DNA of 64,000 bases from contig NZ_JAGVQR010000003.1 in assembly GCF_018275325.1 (NCBI RefSeq), positions 1 to 64,000 on the forward strand, in the 5' to 3' direction. The position numbers were made by a program, and so were the translations under genes. Numbering within the stretch: the first letter of the stretch is position 1; every line of letters starts with the position of its first letter. Positions 16,308 through 23,386 of this stretch are shown here, piece after piece. The DNA is from Nocardioides palaemonis. Its GTDB lineage: Bacteria; Actinomycetota; Actinomycetes; Propionibacteriales; Nocardioidaceae. The notes under the pieces are model-generated. The model saw only the letters and a program-made list of their open reading frames with translations, did not search any database and was not told the origin of the DNA.

Positions 16308-18754
16308 CGTTGGGTTCCGTTCTCTGTCGTCTTCTTCAGGGTCAGGAGCTGCTGATTGGTTGGGTAGTCCTCGAGCATGGATGCGAGAAGGTTCTCGAGG
16401 GACGGTGCTCCCTTCCTTCCAGCAAGGACGTCTTGGAGAGCGCGGCCCCAGGTCAGCCGTCCGGTCTTGCCCGTAACGAGATCGGCGTCATTACCCCCCG
16501 CTCGCTCCCACACTGCCTCGGTCGACGGGCCCTGCTTGTACAGCTGGGAGGCAACGTCGGTGAGTGCGTCGTGTAGTTCGCTTGTTGTGATCTTGGGGAC
16601 CGGCCTTCCGGAACTCATGTATCTGGTGAGCCGGTCGAAGAACCCAAACATGCTGTCCACGGCTGCTGCTGCTTGAGCGAGGTCGGATCGGGCGGCGCTC
16701 AACGTGATGATGCGTTCGGCCGCGTAGCGCCAACGACGCGTGCGGACGAGGTTGCTGAGTGTTGCTTCTTCCGTTGGGGTGAAGATGCCGTTCTCGATGA
16801 CGGTGATGGCGTTGCTGGCGGTGGCGCTCAGGACAGACGACAACAAGGTGAGGGCTTGGGCTGTGGATTCCCGAGACACAGATCCGAGCAGTGACGGGGA
16901 AAGTACCGTGGCGACCAGGGGCTGCTCGATGGGTGTGTCGCCGTTCTTGAATGATCTTGCGACGGTCTGTGCGGTCGCCTCCTTGAACCCCGTGATTGCC
17001 ACCAGCGGTAGCTTGGACCAGACCGACGCACGGCTCGGGTAGGTAGCGATGTCAGCGGACGTGGTGTGTGACAGTGACTCGAGCACCTTCGGTTCGACAT
17101 CGTCTCCTGCGACGAGGAGGTCGAGAAGCGGTACGACTGCGTCGGCGGGCTGAACCGATGCCCACGGATCGCCGCCAGCCCTCGTGGCCGCGAACCACAA
17201 CGTGCGGAAGCCGACGTCGCTGATATCGCCCTGGCGCAGCAGCGAGGGGTCAGCGACGATGAGTTGGGCGGCGCGGTCGAGGAGCTGACTATCACCCAGT
17301 GCGACCGCAGCGGCAACAACGCCAGCTTCACCGGTCCGAGCGGCGAGGATGTCCTCTGCGGAGGTCTTGCGGGACGGAAGCGCGATTTGGTCCTTCCACG
17401 CAGACACCGGGTCCGCGACAGGCACCGACAACGCATGCGCGTTGGGAAGGCGCAGTTCTTGGGCGGAGGTTTGCATCCATGGCGGCACCGGGTGGCCGGA
17501 GGTGACGTTCGAGAAGATGGCCTCGTCGATGGCTTGGGCGGTTCGGACATTGACGAGCCAGGTCAACGCACCGGCACCGTCGGCCGCCATCAGGGTTGCG
17601 CCTACTAGGCGCCCGACGTGGCCATCTTCGATGGCTGCTGAGATGGCTGACTCCAGCTCTCTGAGAAAGGCGTCGGTTGCCTCGGAAAGCACCGACGTCG
17701 CAGCCGCCACCACCTCGCTGGTGCGGATAACATCAGGGACAGTTGCCGCTGCCCATATGTCGAACAGCTGGCGACGCACGCCGCTCTCGTAGGCGTGCCA
17801 CGGTAAGCCACGTAGTCCTCGGACGTCGACGAATGACGCAGTCGCCGTCAGTTTCGAGAGATGCTCCAAGACCGCGTTCTTCACTTCGGCGCCGTGTTCG
17901 GGGTCGGGTTGGATGAGACCAAGGAGCTGCAGCAGGCCCCGGGCGCCCTCGTGGTCCAACGTCGGTAGGCGGTCGAACAAGGTGGCGGCGGTGGCGAGGT
18001 GGCGCCAGGTGGCGAACTCGACATGGCCCAGGCCGAGCCGGTTGGCGAACCGGTCGGCGATGCCAGCGTCGTCGCCGAACATGGCATCGCGGACCGGGTC
18101 GAACGCCTCGGCGGATTCGGCAGACGCGGTCGGCCAGTCCGCCCACCGGGCGAGGGCGCTGGCAGCGGTCCTAATGAACAGCAGGGATTCGCCCTCAGTC
18201 GGAGAGGAGATGCGGTCGGGGTGTGCGGCGGCGCCGACAACCAGTCGCGGCCGGTCGTGGGGGCGAAGGTGCGCCCACATGCACGCGACCGCCTCCTCAA
18301 AGCCGGCGCCGGCCCAAACCACGCGACCTTTGCCGATGAGTGCAGACCCTGCGGCCTTTGCGCCAGCCGGGTGGGTGTGAATTCCCTGTTCGGCGGTGCC
18401 GATGACAAAGGCGGACGCATTGAGCGGACTGTCGACCGGAATGGGCTCACTGAGGGTGTCCCACAGGGCGTGAAGGTCCAGCGTTTCTACCGCGGCAGTC
18501 GGAACGACGGCTGCGGTAGTGACGACCATGCCGGCACGGTCCGCGGTGACATCTGCGGCGGTCGATGTGACGATGAAGGTCTCGCCCAGCCGGTACGCGG
18601 AGACGAACGGTTCAAGATCGAGGCCCTCACTGAGAGCCGGGGCGTCTGTTCGCCACACGATGGCGGCCAGGATGGTGTTATCTACGCCGCTGTGTCCGAC
18701 GACGTCGTGTGCGCCGGACTTGTTACCGAAGCGCGCGAGATGGAATTCGGTCAT
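16304..18754 (-). CDS. GAP1-like GTPase-associated protein with C-terminal EAD1-type domain
   Basis: An 816-residue protein. The N-terminus (MTEFHLARFGNKSGAHDVVG, then ETFIVTSTAADVTADRAGMV) resembles the GAP1 N-terminal domain predicted in GTPase-centred conflict systems. The middle, about residues 200-720, is mostly helical without catalytic motifs and fits the GAP1 middle and C-terminal regions. Residues about 730-812 contain LYKQGPSTEAVWERAGGN and MLEDYPTNQQLLTL, an EAD1-type domain shared with the nucleosidase encoded next. In the published model GAP1 works with the paired GTPases and its EAD recruits an effector carrying the same EAD. The assignment rests on neighbours and domain order; biochemistry of this family is essentially unknown. 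Confidence 0.82.
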   Translation of the reverse strand: MTEFHLARFGNKSGAHDVVGHSGVDNTILAAIVWRTDAPALSEGLDLEPFVSAYRLGETFIVTSTAADVTADRAGMVVTTAAVVPTAAVETLDLHALWDTLSEPIPVDSPLNASAFVIGTAEQGIHTHPAGAKAAGSALIGKGRVVWAGAGFEEAVACMWAHLRPHDRPRLVVGAAAHPDRISSPTEGESLLFIRTAASALARWADWPTASAESAEAFDPVRDAMFGDDAGIADRFANRLGLGHVEFATWRHLATAATLFDRLPTLDHEGARGLLQLLGLIQPDPEHGAEVKNAVLEHLSKLTATASFVDVRGLRGLPWHAYESGVRRQLFDIWAAATVPDVIRTSEVVAAATSVLSEATDAFLRELESAISAAIEDGHVGRLVGATLMAADGAGALTWLVNVRTAQAIDEAIFSNVTSGHPVPPWMQTSAQELRLPNAHALSVPVADPVSAWKDQIALPSRKTSAEDILAARTGEAGVVAAAVALGDSQLLDRAAQLIVADPSLLRQGDISDVGFRTLWFAATRAGGDPWASVQPADAVVPLLDLLVAGDDVEPKVLESLSHTTSADIATYPSRASVWSKLPLVAITGFKEATAQTVARSFKNGDTPIEQPLVATVLSPSLLGSVSRESTAQALTLLSSVLSATASNAITVIENGIFTPTEEATLSNLVRTRRWRYAAERIITLSAARSDLAQAAAAVDSMFGFFDRLTRYMSSGRPVPKITTSELHDALTDVASQLYKQGPSTEAVWERAGGNDADLVTGKTGRLTWGRALQDVLAGRKGAPSLENLLASMLEDYPTNQQLLTLKKTTENGTQR

Positions 18755-19581
18755 TCCACCGCAATCAATTTGGTCAGGTCGGGGTCGCGTGCCCCGTCCT
18801 CCGACACGAGCCAGCCCATGGCGCTCGGGCCCTCGTCAATGAACTCAACGTCAGGATTGGCTTCGGTAAGCGCCCGGCCCTGCGCGGACAGACCGAGAAC
18901 ACGGTAACGCGGGCCGAACGTCGTCGTGCAGTAGGAGTCGAGGAGCGCCAGTTGGTTACGAATCACCTGCGAAGGCATGGTGTCGTCGGGGTAACCGAGT
19001 TCGTCCCAGCACGAAAGTGCGACCGTGACACGAAGGTCGTTGGTCACTTCGAGCTGGGTGCGGCCGTGCTGGAGAAGTTGCAGCAGTTCGACAAGAAACA
19101 TGTCGATCGGCAGTTTCTGAACATCAGCACCTGCGGCCCGTTCGGCTGAGGCACTGGCGAGCTCGCCGACGGGTCGGCTCACCAGGTCAGGCATGTCGGG
19201 GTGTAGGGAGAGGCGAACCATCACGACCCAGTGGTCGCTAGTCGCCGCTAGGTCGCGCCACCGGTCTGGCAGCCGCAGGGAGTCTCCCACTCGACGCAAA
19301 TCTTCACCTGCGTAGTCGGGAACAGTGATGTCCCACTCGCGGCCCGTGTGGTTCTCGACGAGAGGGAGGGTGAGGCTGGTCTCGGTTCCGTTCGCAGTAT
19401 GGGCGGCGGGGCGCCCGGTGGCGAGGCGGGCGAGCCCGTCCTTGATGGCGACCAGCGAATCGACGGCTCCACGCAACTGCATCTGGCCGTCGCCGTCGAA
19501 CACGCGACCGTAGAGCTGGAGCAGGTAGGTGGACTTGCCGGAATCCGGGCCGCCTAGCACTAGGACCTGGCCGCTGTTCAT
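18751..19581 (-). CDS. DO-GTPase1-like P-loop GTPase
   Basis: A 276-residue TRAFAC-type GTPase. It starts MNSGQVLVLGGPDSGKSTYL, with the Walker A loop GGPDSGKST at residues 9-17. The switch II-like DYAGEDLRRVGD follows ITVPDYAGED, and SCWDELG may serve the base-recognition position. The start is ATG 19581, whose ATGA overlaps the upstream stop; an earlier in-frame start would make the overlap long. In GTPase-centred conflict systems a pair of such double-GTPase proteins (DO-GTPase1 and 2) is always encoded together with GAP1; this is the first-type partner by position and by lack of a Cys cluster. Confidence 0.85.
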   Translation of the reverse strand: MNSGQVLVLGGPDSGKSTYLLQLYGRVFDGDGQMQLRGAVDSLVAIKDGLARLATGRPAAHTANGTETSLTLPLVENHTGREWDITVPDYAGEDLRRVGDSLRLPDRWRDLAATSDHWVVMVRLSLHPDMPDLVSRPVGELASASAERAAGADVQKLPIDMFLVELLQLLQHGRTQLEVTNDLRVTVALSCWDELGYPDDTMPSQVIRNQLALLDSYCTTTFGPRYRVLGLSAQGRALTEANPDVEFIDEGPSAMGWLVSEDGARDPDLTKLIAVE

Positions 19582-20549
19582 CGGCGTCCTCCGCGCAGTT
19601 GAACTGCCATCTGACGCACCCACTTTTCTGGGTCGCCGGTGCTGGCGTATACGGGGCGCAACGCCGCCTCGATGGCCGAATCGATCGGCTCAACGATGGA
19701 CGAAAAGGTCTCTGGGTCGTGCGCGGAGACCTGCAGGGCTTCCATCTCGAAGTACTTGCGATTGACCCTATTGATCGCTTCCAGCATGTTTTCGGGGACG
19801 CCGACGTCGGCCTTCGAGAGGACCGGGATGACCGGACGTCCGGCGGCAGCAGTCCGAAGACGAATGGCGAGCGACTGGTAGTTCACGCGGGCCTGGCCAC
19901 GCTCCGCGCCGCGGAGTGCATCGCCGTCGGCGAGGAGGAGGAAAGCATCCGCGTGGTCGGCCACCCACTGAGCGCCTTCGGCGAGGGCAGGTTCTTCGGC
20001 CCAACGGGAGAACCACTCGCCCGGTGCGTCAGTGAGCAGAAGGTGGAACGGGCGGGCGCCGTCAGCTGCATCGTCGTGGTTCGAGTACGCGACGTGTAGG
20101 AGCGCAGGGGAGCGGACATCCGACGAGGAGGTGTGTGGTGGGAACCCGGAGCCAACCGGCTGCCACTGTAGGTGTCGTGCAATCTGGTGCCAACCCATCA
20201 AGCTATAGGACCCGGCGAACGACCGGCTGTACCTTCCCAGTCCGCGACGGGCAGCAACCCAGTGGGCAGCGAGCAGGGTGGTCTTCCCTGAACGCGCTGC
20301 CCCGACGACACCGACCACGTGCGGGCGACTCTGTGCGGCAATCGGGAACACGTCGGTCAGGCCTAGCGCGAGGCCGGACCACGGGAGTCGCTGGCCCTGC
20401 GTCACCTCCTGCTCGGGCGCTGGAGCGCCCTCCGGCGCCGGGACCGCTAGGTGTTCGCACCCTGCAACGTTGCCCAGTACGCAGAGGGTGTCCGGCGCGT
20501 AACAGTTCTCGCGGCTGCAGGTGGCGGCGCCGCCCGCTGTGGTCGTCAT
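19578..20549 (-). CDS. DO-GTPase2-like P-loop GTPase with N-terminal Cys cluster
   Basis: A 323-residue GTPase. The N-terminus carries four cysteines in CSRENCYAPDTLCVLGNVAG and CEHL, spaced like a small zinc-binding module. Walker A is GAARSGKTT (around residues 82-90), the switch II-like motif is LLLTDAPGEWFSRW, and VIPVLSKADVG supplies the NKxD-equivalent (SKAD) that selects guanine. It overlaps the genes on both sides by four bases. The Cys-rich head plus GTPase is typical of DO-GTPase2 proteins in the predicted NTP-dependent conflict systems. Role inferred: a nucleotide-dependent switch working with the adjacent GTPase. Confidence 0.87.
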   Translation of the reverse strand: MTTTAGGAATCSRENCYAPDTLCVLGNVAGCEHLAVPAPEGAPAPEQEVTQGQRLPWSGLALGLTDVFPIAAQSRPHVVGVVGAARSGKTTLLAAHWVAARRGLGRYSRSFAGSYSLMGWHQIARHLQWQPVGSGFPPHTSSSDVRSPALLHVAYSNHDDAADGARPFHLLLTDAPGEWFSRWAEEPALAEGAQWVADHADAFLLLADGDALRGAERGQARVNYQSLAIRLRTAAAGRPVIPVLSKADVGVPENMLEAINRVNRKYFEMEALQVSAHDPETFSSIVEPIDSAIEAALRPVYASTGDPEKWVRQMAVQLRGGRR

Positions 20550-21721
20550 GATCGGTTGGTACCGGTTCCGCTGAGACGTCGAGCCTGAAGATCCCGGAAC
20601 AGCAGCACCGCGGCACGGCTGGCCGTCATGTCCTTACTCCGTGCCAGCAACTGGGTCTCTGCATCGGACTGGGCGGCGTCAAGAACAAGTGTTGGAGTGT
20701 GCCTGCTACCAGCTGGGAGGCTGTCGGCAGCCCCTGACAGATCTTCGATGGAGACTTTCGCGTCGCCAGTGGCCGTGGCAACCACGCCGGACAGCAGATG
20801 TTCGGCTGCCAGGGGCGCTACCTCAGGCATTAGCAGGTGCAGGTCGTATGCCGCAGCGACCGGAACTTCGGCCGGTTGAAGGTCGGAGTACCCGACTCGA
20901 CGCGTCGGGCTGAACGCCGTGCGCTCCCACCACAGGAGTTCGCCCCGCAGGCGCGTCGACTCAATGGCGTTCTCCTGGGCCGCAAGGATCTCGCGCAGCT
21001 TTTTGCCGAGCTCGCCAGCGAACGTCCGAAGGTCCTCGTTCGACTGACGGAGCGCCTTCGCGGAAGCAACCTCAGACGCGCTTACTAGCGCCTCAACATG
21101 AGCCGGGTACTCCGGCATCATGGCTATGGCGAAGTGCTGCCAGTTGTTCGACGCTACGAACGCGGCCGCGTTCTCGCGCGCGGTTGTCCCCGTGGGTGTC
21201 GTGATGCGATCGTCGACGACCTTCGAGACAGAGGGCATCGTCACCTTCGATGACACCGACACAGGGGACCAAGACGCTTGAACGCTTTCCCACGCGGCGT
21301 CGTCCCACGTCTTCAACAAATCACCTAGCGGCTCAGCCCAGCTCCCCGCCGGCAGCTCCTCCAATGCGGTGCGTAGCGAGTACCAGGCGGCGGTGAGAAT
21401 ATTTGAGTCGTCCTCGGCCGCTGTCGCGACCGCTGCAAGCGTGATGGCACGGAGTAGCGACAGCGGCGGCCCGTCGAACGCGTTGCGGACCGTCTCCCAC
21501 TGCGCTGCTAACTCCTCGTACGCTTCTGTGAGCGGGTCGGTTTCAGCGCCGCAGTCCTCATCGACGGCGGCAACGACGGCGTGCGGCACCAAGGAACGTA
21601 GGTCGCCCTTGAACCGCTTACCGAGCGCCAGAGCGGCGTCCCGCACCATCGCGAGCCGCTCTTCCCCCTCACCGATCTCGGTCAGGAGCCTCCGGTGGAG
21701 AAGCTCACCAATCAGATCCAT
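20546..21721 (-). CDS. GASH-like all-helical GTPase-associated protein
   Basis: A 391-residue, predominantly helical protein and the first gene of the operon. It begins MDLIGELLHRRLLTEIGEG and contains LLRAITLAAVATAAEDDSNI and a central coiled-coil-like region (SNEDLRTFAGELGKKLREIL, then AAQENAIESTRLRGELLWWE). The C-terminus includes FSPTRRVGYSDL. No catalytic motif is visible. GASH (GTPase-associated system helical) proteins are described as obligate partners of GAP1 and the double GTPases, and position, length and helicity all fit; I cannot align it here, so the name is context-supported. It overlaps the next gene by ATGA, so all five genes are translationally coupled. Confidence 0.8.
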   Translation of the reverse strand: MDLIGELLHRRLLTEIGEGEERLAMVRDAALALGKRFKGDLRSLVPHAVVAAVDEDCGAETDPLTEAYEELAAQWETVRNAFDGPPLSLLRAITLAAVATAAEDDSNILTAAWYSLRTALEELPAGSWAEPLGDLLKTWDDAAWESVQASWSPVSVSSKVTMPSVSKVVDDRITTPTGTTARENAAAFVASNNWQHFAIAMMPEYPAHVEALVSASEVASAKALRQSNEDLRTFAGELGKKLREILAAQENAIESTRLRGELLWWERTAFSPTRRVGYSDLQPAEVPVAAAYDLHLLMPEVAPLAAEHLLSGVVATATGDAKVSIEDLSGAADSLPAGSRHTPTLVLDAAQSDAETQLLARSKDMTASRAAVLLFRDLQARRLSGTGTNRS

Positions 21722-21824
21722 CGGTCCCCCATGTCACGCAGTTCAAACTCGGCCGATCCGTCGCGACACGGTAGCAACCGGCGCCGACACGCCGCACACA
21801 ACTGAAGAGCACAACAGGACATAG

Positions 21825-21837
21825 CAAGCGTTGCTTG
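21825..21837. promoter_or_regulatory. Palindrome upstream of the conflict operon
   Basis: CAAGC-GTT-GCTTG, a perfect 5-bp inverted repeat with a 3-bp spacer, lies about 105 bp upstream of the first gene of the operon, in an A/T-richer part of the 229-bp intergenic region. It could be an operator. Nothing in the operon is an obvious DNA-binding regulator, so this is weak. Confidence 0.3.
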
Positions 21838-21950
21838 TTGACTATCGAGTCCCTGGCTGGTCGTCGGTCCGGTCACTCGATGATCACTGTCCGGCGGCCG
21901 CTGGCTTCCGCCGATCTGGCCTGCGTCATAGTGGGCGGACTGCCCCACTC

Positions 21951-22679
21951 CTACATCAGCAGCACGTACGACCCGAGCGCGACGAGCCACGACACGAACG
22001 ACCCGAGCAGGAAGTACTCCGTCATCTCGTGGACCGTCTGCTGCTCGTGGCGCGAGGACAGCTCGGGGAAGCGCAGCAGGCCCTTGGCCGCCACCACGAT
22101 CGACGCGGCGGTGACCTGGCCACCCATCGCCAGCGCGAGGATGAAGACCCGCTCGAGCGGACCGAGCAGCCGACCGCCCTTGAGCTGGGTGGGCGGCATG
22201 CCGCCGTCCTTGCGGGGGTTGATGGTGCCGGTGGTCTTCAGCACCAGCCGGACCAGCACGTTGCCGGTGGAGAGCTGGACGCCGAACGCACCGACCACCA
22301 GCAGGAACCGGTCGGGCGTGACGCCGGCGAGCACCGGGACGGTGACGTGGTCGAGCCAGCGCCCGAGCAGGCCAGACGCCTCCGGGGCGAAGCCGGAGCA
22401 GACCACGGCAGCGCCCACCGCGAGGACGAACAGCGTGAGCGGCAGCCACGCCGGCCCCGGGTGCCGGAAGCCCCACGTGACGGTGAGGTCCCACAGCACC
22501 ACGACCGCGGCCACCACCAGCAGCGCGGCCACGTCACGCCCGGAGGTCAGGCCGGCGAGCAGCCCGGAGACGAGCGCCACCAGTCCCCCGACGCACCCCG
22601 GCAGCACCGGCGTGCGCCGCACCGAGTGGGTCAGGTCGGTGACCGCGAAGCCGATCAGCAGGATCCCGAGCCAGCTCAT
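21951..22679 (-). CDS. Integral membrane protein paired with SatD-like protein
   Basis: A 242-residue polytopic membrane protein with about seven hydrophobic segments (for example VALVSGLLAGLTSG, DVAALLVVAAVVVLW, FVSWLVALGSYVLLM). A charged cytosolic loop, TTGTINPRKDGGMPPTQLKG, lies between helices. It starts 16 bp after the SatD-like stop, so they are probably one operon. In several bacteria SatD-type genes are followed by a membrane protein of this kind (SatE-like/DUF3307-containing); I infer a shared but unknown role. The right edge of the accessory island is just downstream of this gene. Confidence 0.75.
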   Translation of the reverse strand: MSWLGILLIGFAVTDLTHSVRRTPVLPGCVGGLVALVSGLLAGLTSGRDVAALLVVAAVVVLWDLTVTWGFRHPGPAWLPLTLFVLAVGAAVVCSGFAPEASGLLGRWLDHVTVPVLAGVTPDRFLLVVGAFGVQLSTGNVLVRLVLKTTGTINPRKDGGMPPTQLKGGRLLGPLERVFILALAMGGQVTAASIVVAAKGLLRFPELSSRHEQQTVHEMTEYFLLGSFVSWLVALGSYVLLM

Positions 22680-22695
22680 CGTCGTCCTCCCTCCG

Positions 22696-23343
22696 TCACA
22701 GTCCGCGCAGCATCTCGTCGGCAGCCAGCACCACGCCGATGCCGTCGGCCCGCACCCGCTGCGACACCGCCGAGGGGCTGATGCCGAGGTCGTCGGCGAT
22801 CTCCTGCTGCTGCCTGCCCCTCAGCAGACCATCCAGCACCGACATCGAGCGCGGCGACAGGCCGGAGACGACCTGGTCGCGCGTCATCAGCGCGGCGTTG
22901 ACCAGCGCCGGCGGCGGACCGTCCTCGCCCTCCGCCGCGGCGTACGCCGTGCGCACCCCGCGCAGCGGGGCGCGGCGCTCGTAGTCCTCGGCCGTGTCGA
23001 CGGCCGACCGCGCGGCCCACCAGCCGGGGCCGTCCTCGACGCGCGGCTCGTCGGCCAGCACCTGCACGCCTCCCCACCCGATGCCCTGGCGCACGTCGAC
23101 GTCGGGCAGCAGCGCGAGCCGCAGGCGCAGGGTCGCGGCGACCGCGTCACCCAGGGTGGCGAAGATGCCTTGGAACTCGTCGCCGACCCCGATCCGGAGC
23201 GGCACCGGTGGCGCGAAGGTGGCGTTGACCTCCGCGACCGCGCGGGCGAACCGCTCGTGGACGGCGGCGCGGTCGGCGCTGCGGCGCGAGCCCACCAGGT
23301 CACCGATCACGGTGACTGAAGGTTCGAGCTTCATCTCGCTCAT
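22696..23343 (-). CDS. SatD-family protein with C-terminal HTH
   Basis: A 215-residue cytosolic protein. The first 140 residues match the SatD pattern: SVTVIGDLVGSRRSADRAAV at the start, RIGVGDEFQGIFATLGDAV and GIGWGGVQV. The last 50 residues contain a helix-turn-helix, GRQQQEIADDLGISPSAVSQ, as many SatD proteins do. SatD was named from an acid-tolerance locus of streptococci but its activity is not established. Here it precedes a membrane protein and is likely a small regulatory unit. Base composition is again that of the core genome. Confidence 0.85.
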   Translation of the reverse strand: MSEMKLEPSVTVIGDLVGSRRSADRAAVHERFARAVAEVNATFAPPVPLRIGVGDEFQGIFATLGDAVAATLRLRLALLPDVDVRQGIGWGGVQVLADEPRVEDGPGWWAARSAVDTAEDYERRAPLRGVRTAYAAAEGEDGPPPALVNAALMTRDQVVSGLSPRSMSVLDGLLRGRQQQEIADDLGISPSAVSQRVRADGIGVVLAADEMLRGL

Positions 23344-23386
23344 CTGAAGAGCATACCTTCTTCTAGGCCGGATGAAGCACGAGACT

